Of a DNA stretch of 64,000 nt, positions 49,401 through 57,185 are shown piece by piece (the first letter of the stretch is position 1; the number at the start of each line of letters is the position of its first letter). The stretch lies in assembly GCF_001654495.1 (NCBI RefSeq), contig NZ_CP015849.1:1199001-1263000 (forward strand), read 5' to 3'. This DNA is from Streptomyces sp. SAT1. GTDB taxonomy: Bacteria; Actinomycetota; Actinomycetes; Streptomycetales; Streptomycetaceae. A program made the translations under genes and the position numbers. A model generated the notes under the pieces. It worked only from the letters and a program-made list of their open reading frames with translations, searched no databases and was not told where the DNA came from.

Positions 49401-50546
49401 CTCGGCGGCCTCCGGGACTCCGGTCGCCGTTCCGGGCGCGGGCGCGCTGTCCGCCACCGGAGCGGCGGGCGCGGCCGGCTGGGCCTCGGCCGGCTGCTGA
49501 GGCTGCGCCGCCTCCTCGGTCCCGGCGGGCTCGGGGGCCTGACCGGCCGCCCGGACCTGTGCGTCCGGGGTGACGGGGTCCGTCCCGGCGGGGACGGCGA
49601 CGGCCTCCTGCGCCGGTACACCCTCGGCGGCGGTGTCCTCGGCGGTCCCGGCCGACCCCACTTCGGGCACGGGCACGGGCGCGACCTGATCGGCGGACGG
49701 TACGGGCTCGGACTCGCCCTCGGGCGCCGGTTCCGCTGCGGGACCCGGTGCGACGGCGGCGGCCTCGGACGCGAGCTCAGCCGCTGCCTCGTGCCGGTCG
49801 TCGTGTCCGTGCTGTTCCGGCTCCCGCGTCTCGGGGGCGTGCCCCGCCTCCGTGGCGGCGTCCGGGGCCGGGGCCGGTGCGCCCGCCTGGGCGGTGAGCC
49901 GGGCGACGGCCGCCTGGGCCGGGCCGACCGGCTCGGCGTCCGGAGCGACCGCGTCCCCGGCCGCGGGCTCCGCGGGCGCCTGCGGTGCAGCGGGAGCAGC
50001 AGCGGGCGCCGCCGGGGCGCCCCAGGGGGCGGCGCCCTGCGGGGCGCCGTGCAGGCTCACAACGGGGGCCGGAGCCGCCTGCGCCGCGTCGAGGTACTCG
50101 GGCCCCGGGACGGTGGAGGCCGAGCCGGGCTGCCGGACCGGCGCGTCGGCCGGGCCGCGGTCGGCCAGCGAGCGCACCGGGCTGGTGGAGGCGTCGGGGG
50201 TCGGCGGGCCGAGGTGCAGCGGCCGGCGCGGGGCCGGTGCCGGGGCGGCCGGCTGGGCCGTCTGGGGGTCGGGGTGCAGGACGCCGCTCAGGTCGACCGA
50301 GCCGCTGTCGCGGCCGGACGTCTCGTGCGGGCCCGGCTGGTGGACGGCCTCGACGACCGGTTCCGGGGCGGGCGGGGGCACTTCGTTGCCCCACGCGCCC
50401 TGGGAGCCCGGCAGCAGCAGGTCTTCGTCCTCGGCGGGAGACTCGGAGAGGTAGGTGTACGCGCCGTGTGCGGGGACGCCCGGCTGCTCCACCATGCCTG
50501 CGCTCTCCGGCAGTCCCTCGCCCGGGACCTGGCCGGTGTCGGTCAT
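46476..50546 (-). CDS. cobT: Giant fusion: disordered region + BluB-like + CobT
   Basis: 1356 residues. Residues 1 to about 780 are low-complexity Pro/Ala/Glu/Val/Gln sequence with short tandem repeats and no predicted fold. About 785-1005 is a BluB/nitroreductase domain (MRERRDIRNGF, VGHSQPWDFVVIRS, GVGWVSFFDEREMV), which makes 5,6-dimethylbenzimidazole. About 1015-1356 is CobT (KPAGALGMLEIISAQLSGL, FAGDHGVHAQGV, GEMGIANTTASAAL, RGTGINDETLAHK), which activates it with nicotinate mononucleotide. ATG at 50546 has GAGGGG upstream. The fusion would channel the lower ligand. Confidence 0.92.
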   Translation of the reverse strand: MTDTGQVPGEGLPESAGMVEQPGVPAHGAYTYLSESPAEDEDLLLPGSQGAWGNEVPPPAPEPVVEAVHQPGPHETSGRDSGSVDLSGVLHPDPQTAQPAAPAPAPRRPLHLGPPTPDASTSPVRSLADRGPADAPVRQPGSASTVPGPEYLDAAQAAPAPVVSLHGAPQGAAPWGAPAAPAAAPAAPQAPAEPAAGDAVAPDAEPVGPAQAAVARLTAQAGAPAPAPDAATEAGHAPETREPEQHGHDDRHEAAAELASEAAAVAPGPAAEPAPEGESEPVPSADQVAPVPVPEVGSAGTAEDTAAEGVPAQEAVAVPAGTDPVTPDAQVRAAGQAPEPAGTEEAAQPQQPAEAQPAAPAAPVADSAPAPGTATGVPEAAEQPVAAEQPVADETAVPEQAAAAAPGQHVDAPAPAPAPVAAAEPVTAPEQAPAPDQPAPAEAAPEPEQAVEPAPAPAQAPAAPVEAEAVPPQVPHPGAPEVSAEQTAEQEQPVTAPAPQPAGTATQNPEAGTATQNPESQIPEAAEAPEGTQVPEAVDGPPQPVPAPEETTQPQAPADASAVAPAAGPDQAQAAPVAEAPDPEAVTEPVTPEVPAVAEAQAVPQAPEASQAPEPTQAPDPDAAPTAAAQAPDVTVPPTGEPGSVSATPHAEQPPAAAPEEEAPAAAQPSPVTGPSPVTDPVPVPQPVAEAPQEPVVAVPAPRSGDTEPVATAATAAPAEPDPDVVQQADDLDTRGAGQEEHEEHEHRAAETAEDPEAPEGQPEDGAAPAPEAEAPRHVGPAAPGYDDAEREAVLKVMRERRDIRNGFRDDPIPHEVLLRVLEAAHTAPSVGHSQPWDFVVIRSADTRRAMHELAERQREAYAKSLPKGRAKQFKELKIEAILDTPVNIVVTADPTRGGRHTLGRHTQPQMAPYSAALAVENLWLAARAEGLGVGWVSFFDEREMVRTLGLPEHLEVIAYLCVGYVDEFPDEPELMQAGWSKRRPLSWVVHEETYGRRALPGEDPHDLLAETVAQIRPLDAKALGEAWERQKRMTKPAGALGMLEIISAQLSGLSRQCPPPIPEPAAVAVFAGDHGVHAQGVTPWPQEVTAQMVANFLGGGAVCNAFANQVGAEVCVVDVGVAADLPATPGLLPRKVRAGTSDMTTGPAMTREEAKKAIEVGIETARDLVAAGNKALLTGEMGIANTTASAALISVYTGVDPAEVTGRGTGINDETLAHKTEVVRRALDVHRPDPADPIGVLAAIGGFEHAAIVGLLLGGASLRTPVILDGVSAGAAALVARAIAPEVLAACIAGHRSAEPGHVAALNKLGLRPLVDLDLRLGEGTGALLALPLVQSTARAMHEVATFDSAGVTEK

Positions 50547-50661
50547 GCGTACCCCTCGCCCATCGGTTAGTGCTCCTACGACCAGCTCACCGGGAACGGC
50601 GCACCGACCGCCCCCCAGTGAAGAACGAGCGTCCGTGCCCGGCGGCACGAACGACCCACCC

Positions 50662-50697
50662 AAAAAAGGCGACAAAGCCATTGAGTGGCATTGTCGC
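50662..50697 (-). terminator. Intrinsic terminator with U-tract between cobL and the cobT fusion
   Basis: On the minus strand a 12-position stem with one mismatch (50686-50697 with 50669-50680, 5-nt loop) is followed by six Ts (50667-50662). It sits 195 bases past the cobL stop but 116 bases before the cobT start, so it could end a short transcript or act as an attenuator. The 345-bp gap contains a possible -10 (TAGGCT, 50868-50863); no cobalamin riboswitch was found. Confidence 0.8.
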
Positions 50698-50891
50698 GGT
50701 CGTCCGCCCGCCGTGACAGCGTCTTCCGCCATGGCCCGCTGTGGACTGCGCCACGTTGCGCGTCCTCCGGTTGTGCCGTACCGCACCCCCCGCACAACGG
50801 GTGGGTTTTCCGGACATTGAGAACGAAGCTCCGGAGCCCCCAGTGCGGTACAACGATCGGCCAGCCTACCGCGCGCGGTCCGACAATCCGA

Positions 50892-52133
50892 TCACGGGGC
50901 GTGGTCCGCGACCCCGCTGAGCAGGAACGCGACGCTCCGCTCCGTCTCCGTCCAGGCGCGGGTGTCGAGTTCGACGGCCTGGAGCAGGGCGCACTCGACC
51001 TGGTACCCGTGCTCGGTCAGGCCGCGGCCGACGCGTTCGGCCGTGTCGCGGTTGGCGGCGTGCGCGACGATGCGCTGCGGGCGCCGGTCGGCGGCCGCGT
51101 CGACGACGGCCGCTCCCCCGCCGCCGACCCGTACGACGTCCGGTTCGGGCAGGTTCTCCAGGACGTGCGGGGCGGTGCCGAGGACCACCTGCACCTGGAC
51201 GCCGAAGCGGCGGGCGGCGGCCTCGGTGCGGGCGCAGGCGTCCGGATCGCGGTCGACGGCGATGACGGCGGCGCCGGCGCGCGCGGCCTCGGTGGCGAAC
51301 GCGCCGCTGCCGCAGCCGATGTCCCACACGAGGTCGCCGACGCGCGGGCCGAGCCGGGCCAGTTGCGCGGCGCGCAGCAGCTCGGTCTCGCCCTCGCCGA
51401 GGGGTCCGTCGTAGGCGTCGGCGGGCCGGGTCCAGCCGCGCACCGGGTCGGCCGGGTCGCGTCCGGCGATCCAGCCGCCGTCCCCGGCGCCGGTGCGGCC
51501 CCCGTTGCCGCCGTTGCCGCCGATTCCGCCGATTCCGCCGATGACAATGACGACGTTCGGGTCGCGCCAGGTGTGGTCGGCGGCCTTGTCGGAGGTGACG
51601 ACGGTGACCTGTTCGCGCGCGGTGCCCAGTTCCTCGCAGATGACGAAGGTGCGGTGCACCCCGTCGAGAAGCAGGCCCAGTTCGGCGGGACCGGCGCCGG
51701 GTGCGGTCAGTACGGCGACCTTGGTGTGGGCACGGCATACGTTCACCGCGCGGCGCAGGGTGCGTTTGTGGGCGACGACCACCTGGGCGTCGTCCCAGGG
51801 CATGCCGGCGCGGGCGAAGGCGGCGGCCACCGAGGAGACGGCGGGGGCGACCTCGACCTCCAGGCCGAACTCGGGGTCGCGCAGCGTGCGGACGACGCCG
51901 AAGAAGCCGGGGTCGCCGTCGGCGAGGACGACGGCGGTGCCGCGGTGCCCGGCGATGCGGCGGGCGGCCAGGGCGACGCTGCCGAGGCGGATGCGCTCGG
52001 CGGCGGGGGGTACTTCAGGGAGCGCCAGGTGGTGCGCCGCGCCCGCCACGAGGGTGGCGGCGCCGAGCGCGCCGCGCGCCGCCTCGGTCAGCGGCGTACC
52101 GTCCCAGCCGATCACCGTGACCCGGTCGGCCAT
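50892..52133 (-). CDS. cobL: Precorrin-6Y C5,15-methyltransferase (CbiE-CbiT fusion)
   Basis: 413 residues, normal for bifunctional CobL. CbiE part 1-205 (VIGWDGTPLTEAARGAL, ADGDPGFFGVV); CbiT part about 240-413 with the SAM site VWDIGCGSGAFATEAARAG. It methylates C5 and C15 of precorrin-6Y with decarboxylation. At the domain border is a Gly-rich stretch, IGGIGGIGGNGGNGG, encoded by tandem 9-bp repeats (51502-51540). ATG at 52133. Confidence 0.93.
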   Translation of the reverse strand: MADRVTVIGWDGTPLTEAARGALGAATLVAGAAHHLALPEVPPAAERIRLGSVALAARRIAGHRGTAVVLADGDPGFFGVVRTLRDPEFGLEVEVAPAVSSVAAAFARAGMPWDDAQVVVAHKRTLRRAVNVCRAHTKVAVLTAPGAGPAELGLLLDGVHRTFVICEELGTAREQVTVVTSDKAADHTWRDPNVVIVIGGIGGIGGNGGNGGRTGAGDGGWIAGRDPADPVRGWTRPADAYDGPLGEGETELLRAAQLARLGPRVGDLVWDIGCGSGAFATEAARAGAAVIAVDRDPDACARTEAAARRFGVQVQVVLGTAPHVLENLPEPDVVRVGGGGAAVVDAAADRRPQRIVAHAANRDTAERVGRGLTEHGYQVECALLQAVELDTRAWTETERSVAFLLSGVADHAP

Positions 52134-52258
52134 CGTTGTCAGTCTCCAGGGGGTGAAGCGGGTCGTCACGGGCGACGCCCGTGTGCGGGCTCCGTGAGGT
52201 TACCTGGTGCGGCGCCGGGACCGCGCGGTGGGCGGCGGGGCGGTGCGGCGCGGCCGGG

Positions 52259-52897
52259 TCAGTTCCAGTCCGGGAACGACGTGAAACCGCTGCTGTCGGC
52301 GAGTTCCTCGTCGGTGCCGTCCAGGTCCTCCGGCAGCAGGCTCCACACGATGAAGTCGGTGCGTACGTCGGTCCAGGTGCCGTCCTGGGTGCGCAGGTGG
52401 GCTATGCAGGCGTTGCGCAGCACGCCCTCGCTGATACAGCCGATCTTCTGGGCGACCTGCTGGGAGGCGGTGTTGTCGGCGGCGGTGCGCAGTTCGATGC
52501 GTTCGAACTTCTGGTCGCCGAAGAGCCACTGGGCGGTGGCCAGGGCGGCTTCGGAGGCGTAGCCCTCGCCGCGCGCCCAGGGGGCGATGATGTACGAGAG
52601 TTCGGTGGCGCGGACGTGCCAGTCGGTCTTGGCCAGCTGGACGACGCCGACCAGGCGCTGGGTGAGGAACTCGGTGACCGCGAGGTCGAGCCCGCGGCCC
52701 GCGGTGCGTTCGGCGGGGGCGTAGCGGCCGATCCAGTGGCGGGCGGACGCCTCGGTGAAGGGCTGGGGGATGTCGGTCCAGGCCGCGACCTGTTCGTCGT
52801 TCATCATCGCGGCCAGCGCGGGGACGTCGTCCTCGTCGAGGGGGCGCAGCACCAACCGCTCCGTGCTGATGGAGATGTTGGGGAAGGTGCTAGTCAT
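52259..52897 (-). CDS. RimJ/RimL-type GNAT acetyltransferase
   Basis: 212 residues. The N-terminal TERLVLRPLDEDDVPALA is typical of RimJ/RimL-type enzymes; the acetyl-CoA region is IIAPWARGEGYASEAALA and a later NTASQQVAQKIG motif fits. Probably acetylates a protein N-terminus or an amino acid or antibiotic; the substrate is unknown. ATG at 52897. Confidence 0.87.
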   Translation of the reverse strand: MTSTFPNISISTERLVLRPLDEDDVPALAAMMNDEQVAAWTDIPQPFTEASARHWIGRYAPAERTAGRGLDLAVTEFLTQRLVGVVQLAKTDWHVRATELSYIIAPWARGEGYASEAALATAQWLFGDQKFERIELRTAADNTASQQVAQKIGCISEGVLRNACIAHLRTQDGTWTDVRTDFIVWSLLPEDLDGTDEELADSSGFTSFPDWN

Positions 52898-52980
52898 GGC
52901 GCCGCTCCGTAACCTTCGGAAATACCGTCAGGGCCTGCTGAACTGCCCAGCATGCAGCATCGGCGCCCCCGGACGCACCA

Positions 52981-53014
52981 CGGGGTCCGCCCCCTGTGCG
53001 GAAAGCGGACCCCG
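52981..53014 (-). terminator. Terminator of the metNIQ operon
   Basis: 10-bp perfect stem (52981-52990 with 53005-53014), 14-nt loop, 23 bases past the minus-strand metQ stop. Confidence 0.75.
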
Positions 53015-53036
53015 GGTGCGACGGTGCCGGGACGGA

Positions 53037-53876
53037 TCAGAACGCCGGGACGACGGCGCCGTCGTACTTGTCCTCGATGAACTTCTTGACCTCGGGCGAG
53101 GTGAGAAGCTTGGCGAGCTTCTTGACCCGCGGGTCGTCCTCGTTGCCCTTCTTCACGGCGAGGAAGTTGGCGTACGGGTTGCCCTTGGCGGACTCGGCGG
53201 CCAGCGCGTCCTTGGCCGGGCTGAGCTTGGCCTCCAGGGCGTAGTTGCCGTTGATCACCGCGGCGTCCACGTCGCCGAGGGAGCGGGGCAGCTGGGCCGC
53301 CTCCAGCTCCTTGAACTTCAGGCCCTTGGGGTTGTCGGTGACGTCCTTGGGGGTCGCCTCGTACCCGGCGCCCGCCTTCAGCTTGAGCAGGCCGTTGGCC
53401 TCCAGGAGCTTGAGCGCGCGGGCCTCGTTGGTGGTGTCGTTGGGCAGCGCGATGCTGGCGCCCTGCTTGAGGTCCGTGAGCTTCTTATAGGTCTTGGAGT
53501 AGACGCCGAGCGGTTCCAGGTGCACGGTGCCGCCGGGGACCGGGACGACGTCGGTGCCGTTCTTCTTGTTGAAGTCGTCGAGGTACGGCTTGTGCTGGAA
53601 GTAGTTGGCGTCGACCTGGCCCTGCTGGACGGCGGTGTTGGGGGTCACGTAGTCCGTGAACTCCTTGACCTCCAGCTTGAGGCCGGCCTTCTGCGCGAGG
53701 TGGTCCTTGACGTAGGTGAGGATCTCGCCCTGCGGGGTGGGCGTGGCGGCGACGGTCAGCGTGGCGTTCGCGTCGCTCTTGCCCGAGTCGGAGTCGGAGC
53801 CTCCGCAGGCGGTGAGCCCGAGGGTGAGGGCTCCGGCGGCCAGGACGGCAGAGGTGATCTTGGCGGTGTTACGCAC
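53037..53876 (-). CDS. metQ: Methionine ABC transporter substrate-binding lipoprotein
   Basis: 279 residues. Lipoprotein signal peptide with lipobox LTAC (Cys24) after a hydrophobic run. The NlpA/MetQ fold follows: PQGEILTYVKDHL, DANYFQHKPYLDDFN, IALPNDTTNEARALKLLEANGL and GDVDAAVINGNYALEAKL. Captures methionine outside the cell. GTG at 53876. Last gene of metN-metI-metQ; terminator downstream. Confidence 0.95.
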   Translation of the reverse strand: MRNTAKITSAVLAAGALTLGLTACGGSDSDSGKSDANATLTVAATPTPQGEILTYVKDHLAQKAGLKLEVKEFTDYVTPNTAVQQGQVDANYFQHKPYLDDFNKKNGTDVVPVPGGTVHLEPLGVYSKTYKKLTDLKQGASIALPNDTTNEARALKLLEANGLLKLKAGAGYEATPKDVTDNPKGLKFKELEAAQLPRSLGDVDAAVINGNYALEAKLSPAKDALAAESAKGNPYANFLAVKKGNEDDPRVKKLAKLLTSPEVKKFIEDKYDGAVVPAF

Positions 53877-53969
53877 GAAAAGTGCCTTTCCTTGGGTGGT
53901 GCGGCCCCGTAGGGGGTGAACGGGGAGTCCGGGTACGAGTACGGGGGCAGGGGCGGGGGCGGCTGCGGG

Positions 53970-54707
53970 TCAGGCCGCTTTGCTCACGTCGGCCGTCGAG
54001 GAGCCGCCGGAGCGCAGCAGCCGCAGCCGGGGCGCCGGTCCGGAACGGCCGCCGCGCCGGTGCAGAAAGCGGGCGGCGAAGTCGCCGGCGAACTGGATGA
54101 GCGAGATGACCACGGCGAGGATGCCGACGGTGATCCACATCAGCTGGGTCTCGAAGCGCTGGTAGCCGTAGCGGATGGCGATGTCGCCGAGGCCGCCGGC
54201 GCCGACCGTGCCGGCCATCGCGGTGTAGCCGATGAGGGCGACGACCGTGGTCGTGGTACCGGAGATCAGGGACGGCAGCGACTCGGGCACGAGGACCTTG
54301 CGCACGACCGTCCAGGTGTTGCCGCCCATGGACTGCACGGCCTCGACGAGTCCGCCGTCCACCTCGCGCACGGAGGTCTCCACCAGCCGGGCGAAGAACG
54401 GGATGGCGCCGATGGCCAGCGGCACGATGGCGGCGTCGCGGCCGATGGTGGTCCCGGTGATCCAGCGGGTGAAGTCCAGCAGGGCGACGATGAGGATGAT
54501 GAACGGCATCGAGCGGGCGACGTTCACCACCTGGCCGATCACCTTGTTGGCGAGGAGGTTCTGGAGCAGGCCGCCCCGGTCGGTGAGGACCAGCAGGACG
54601 CCGAGCGGGAGGCCGCCGACGACGGCGATCAGCGTGGACCAGCCGACCATGTAGAGCGTGTCCCAACACGCCTGGGTCAGCAGCGGGTGCATCTCGGACC
54701 AGGTCAT
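53970..54707 (-). CDS. metI: Methionine ABC transporter permease
   Basis: 245 residues, about five membrane helices. The permease coupling loop is in VEAVQSMGGNTWTVVRKVLVPESLPSL (the EAA motif). The tail after about 215 is basic. ATG at 54707 overlaps the metN stop (ATGA), so translation is coupled. Confidence 0.95.
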   Translation of the reverse strand: MTWSEMHPLLTQACWDTLYMVGWSTLIAVVGGLPLGVLLVLTDRGGLLQNLLANKVIGQVVNVARSMPFIILIVALLDFTRWITGTTIGRDAAIVPLAIGAIPFFARLVETSVREVDGGLVEAVQSMGGNTWTVVRKVLVPESLPSLISGTTTTVVALIGYTAMAGTVGAGGLGDIAIRYGYQRFETQLMWITVGILAVVISLIQFAGDFAARFLHRRGGRSGPAPRLRLLRSGGSSTADVSKAA

Positions 54708-55753
54708 CGGACGCCTTCCTTCACCAGCGGGTCGGCCTGGCCGACGACGTCGATCTGGAGGCCCTGCTCGCGCAGGAAGCCGACCGGTACGACGTTGTCC
54801 TCGTAGCGGCCCGGCAGTTCGATGCGCATCCGGCCGACCTGGAGACCGCCGACGGTGTCGATGGCGGCGCCGAGGATCGATATGTCGATGTTGTAGGTAC
54901 GGGACAGCTGGGAGACGACCGGCTGGGTGGCGGCCTCGCCGTGGAAGGTGACGTCCAGGACGGTGCGCTCCTCGCCGGTGGCCTCGCCGCCCACCGGGAA
55001 CAGCGCGGCGGCGAGCCGGGAGCCGGGGGTGGCGAGCAGTTCGCTCACGGTGCCGGACTCGACGACGCGGCCCCGCTCCATCAGCGCGGCGGAGTCGCAG
55101 ACCGACTTCACGACGTCCATCTCGTGGGTGATCAGCAGGACGGTCAGGCCGAGCTGCTGGTTCAGGTCGCGCAGCAGCTGGAGGATGGAGCGGGTGGTCT
55201 CCGGGTCGAGCGCGCTGGTGGCCTCGTCGGAGAGCAGCACCTTGGGGTCGCCGGCCAGGGCGCGGGCGATGCCGACGCGCTGCTTCTGGCCGCCGGAGAG
55301 CTGGGCGGGGTAGGCCCCGGCCTTGTCGGCGAGGCCGACCAGGTCGAGCAGTTCGAGCGCCCGGCGGGTGCGGTCCTTGCCGGACCTGCCGAGGATCTCC
55401 AGGGGCAGTTCGACGTTGTCCCGCACGGTGCGCGAGGACAGCAGGTTGAAGTGCTGGAAGACCATGCCGATCCGGCTGCGCGCCCGGCGCAGCTCCTTGC
55501 CGGCCCGCGGTCCGCGGCCGGCGAGGGCGGTGAGGTCCTGCCCCGCGACGGTGACCGTGCCGGAGGTGGGCCGCTCCAGCAGGTTGACGCAGCGGATCAG
55601 CGAGGACTTGCCGGCGCCGGACTGGCCGATGACGCCGTACACCTCGCCTTCGCGGACGTGCAGGTCGACGCCGTCGAGGGCGGTGACCTCGCGTCCGCGT
55701 GAGCGGTAGACCTTGGTGAGGCCCGATGTGGTGATCACGAGTGTTTCCGTCAC
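54704..55753 (-). CDS. metN: Methionine ABC transporter ATP-binding protein
   Basis: 349 residues. Walker A GQSGAGKSSLIRC, signature LSGGQKQRVGIARAL, Walker B VLLSDEATSALD, and the C-terminal NIL/ACT-like domain (about 260-345; SRTYNIDISILGAAIDTVGG) that binds methionine for feedback inhibition. GTG at 55753. An almost 300-base leader with a Cys/Met-rich small ORF precedes it. Confidence 0.95.
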   Translation of the reverse strand: MTETLVITTSGLTKVYRSRGREVTALDGVDLHVREGEVYGVIGQSGAGKSSLIRCVNLLERPTSGTVTVAGQDLTALAGRGPRAGKELRRARSRIGMVFQHFNLLSSRTVRDNVELPLEILGRSGKDRTRRALELLDLVGLADKAGAYPAQLSGGQKQRVGIARALAGDPKVLLSDEATSALDPETTRSILQLLRDLNQQLGLTVLLITHEMDVVKSVCDSAALMERGRVVESGTVSELLATPGSRLAAALFPVGGEATGEERTVLDVTFHGEAATQPVVSQLSRTYNIDISILGAAIDTVGGLQVGRMRIELPGRYEDNVVPVGFLREQGLQIDVVGQADPLVKEGVR

Positions 55754-55950
55754 TGTCGAGTGCGCGGCGCGTCGTTGGCGCCGGGCACGGCGTTCATGGT
55801 CGGGTGCGGCCGGAACGCGGCACTTGCCCCGCTTCGGGCGGGGGAAACGTGCGCACGGGGGCGCGGGCTCGGCCGTCCGCGCCCGGGGCGGGCGGGGACA
55901 GGAGCGGGCGCTCGCTTCGGGGCGCGAGGCTCAGGTGGTGCAGGGGCCCT

Positions 55951-56046
55951 CTAGAAGGCGCACATTCGACGCGCGGGACACATACAACGAGCACCGGGCG
56001 TCATCGTCGCCTCGGTCGCAGGGATGCGGCAGCTCGTCGTGGTCAT
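55951..56046 (-). CDS. Cys/Met-rich leader peptide upstream of metN
   Basis: A 31-codon ORF, ATG at 56046 to TAG at 55953-55951. It has four Cys (positions 6, 21, 23, 29) and four Met; the end reads RCMCPARRMCAF, just where ribosome stalling on scarce Cys/Met-tRNA would act. Two hairpins follow in the leader before metN (for example 55911-55928 and 55827-55843, the latter with a TTCGG loop). No good SD is seen; a TACTGA-like box close to ATG allows a leaderless mRNA. An attenuator role for sulfur amino acid supply is inferred. Confidence 0.6.
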   Translation of the reverse strand: MTTTSCRIPATEATMTPGARCMCPARRMCAF

Positions 56047-56325
56047 GCGATCAGTAAACCAGACCGACGCTGCCGACACGGCACCCCGGTCCGCATCGTG
56101 GACGTTCATGGACGCCCCGCGGCGGCGACCGGATCGGGCCCGGCGCACGCCTGTGACCAGCGGGGACAGGCCCGGCCGGGGATGAAGCGGGACGGCGTGC
56201 GGGCCGGTGCGCCCGGTGGGCTGTGGCCAATGCCACGGCCGCGCGGGCGAGGCGCAGGAACCGGCCCGGGGCGGGGGCGCCGGGGCGGGCGCGGTGGGGT
56301 CTTCGCCCCGTAATAGGGTCACAGC

Positions 56326-56685
56326 ATGCTTGCTGCCCTGACGCTGGTGACCGGCGTCGCCGCGTTGCTGCTCGCCGCCTGGTGCGGCTGGGCCGCCCAC
56401 CGTGACCAGCCGACGAAGGACTGGCACTTCATCGGCATGGCCGTGGTCACGCTGCTGGCCCTGGTCCAGCTGGTGATCGGGATCGTGGCGCTGGCGCGGG
56501 GCGAGAAGCCGGACCAGGGGACGACGATCTTCGTGGCGTATCTGCTGGGCGCCTTCGCCTGCGTCCCGGCGGCCGGGTTCATGTCGCTGACGGAGCGCAC
56601 CCGCTGGGGTTCGGTGACGGTGGCGGCCGGCGGTGTGGTCCTCGCCGTCCTGGAAGTACGGCTCTACGACATCTGGGGAGGCTGA
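56326..56685 (+). CDS. Small four-helix membrane protein, unknown
   Basis: 119 residues, four predicted helices (LAALTLVTGVAALLLAAW, IGMAVVTLLALVQLVIGIVAL, FVAYLLGAFACVPAAGFM, VTVAAGGVVLAVLEVRLY). No catalytic motif. TAGGGT six bases before the ATG fits a -10, so the mRNA may be leaderless. One base separates its stop from the next ATG; the two look like an operon of paired membrane proteins. Confidence 0.75.
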   Translation: MLAALTLVTGVAALLLAAWCGWAAHRDQPTKDWHFIGMAVVTLLALVQLVIGIVALARGEKPDQGTTIFVAYLLGAFACVPAAGFMSLTERTRWGSVTVAAGGVVLAVLEVRLYDIWGG

Positions 56686-56686
56686 G

Positions 56687-57145
56687 ATGAGCACCGCCGA
56701 GGAGAAGCGGACCGGGCAGCAGCGGACCGGGCTCGCGCGGGCCCGGCTGATCAGCGGGCCGGGCATCCTGCTCGTCTGGCTGTACGGCGTGATGGTCGTC
56801 GGCGCGGTGTCCCGCTCCGCCTACCAGATCGCGACCGACTTCGGCCGGGCGCCGCTGGCGTACTCACTGTCGGCGGTGGCGGGCCTGGTCTACGGCTTCA
56901 TCACGTACTCGCTGGTGCGCGGCGGCGAGAAGGCCCGCACGGCGGCGCTGGCGTGCTGCGCCGCCGAACTGGTGGGCGTACTGACCGTCGGGACCTGGAC
57001 GCTGGCCGAACCGTCCGCGTTCCCGGACGCGACCGTGTGGTCCGACTACGGCGCCGGATACCTCTTCATCCCGGTGCTGCTCCCGCTGTCGGCCCTGTAC
57101 TGGCTGCGCAAGGCCCGCAGGCAGGAGCGGGCGGCCACCGCCTGA
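56687..57145 (+). CDS. Four-helix integral membrane protein, unknown
   Basis: 152 residues. Polar N-terminus, then helices around ILLVWLYGVMVVGAV, PLAYSLSAVAGLVYGFITYSL, TAALACCAAELVGVLTVGTW and YLFIPVLLPLSALYWL, ending in a basic tail. ATG at 56687 with GGGAGG upstream. Same operon as the preceding small membrane protein. The family is frequent in actinobacteria but unnamed. Confidence 0.8.
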   Translation: MSTAEEKRTGQQRTGLARARLISGPGILLVWLYGVMVVGAVSRSAYQIATDFGRAPLAYSLSAVAGLVYGFITYSLVRGGEKARTAALACCAAELVGVLTVGTWTLAEPSAFPDATVWSDYGAGYLFIPVLLPLSALYWLRKARRQERAATA

Positions 57146-57185
57146 ACCGCCGGCGCCGCCCCGTCCCGGGCGGCCAGGATCTGTC

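Noticed and set aside
46518..50570. A 1350-codon plus-strand open frame opposite the cobT fusion
   Set aside because: It is an antisense shadow of the low-complexity GC-rich coding strand; its Gly/Arg/Leu-rich product has no family features, while the minus strand encodes clear BluB and CobT domains.
50547..50891. Cobalamin riboswitch before cobT
   Set aside because: No B12-box-like core was seen on the minus strand; only the terminator hairpin is clear.
55754..56050. SAM riboswitch before metN
   Set aside because: I could not find the conserved SAM-I core; the leader instead has a small Cys/Met-rich ORF and short hairpins.
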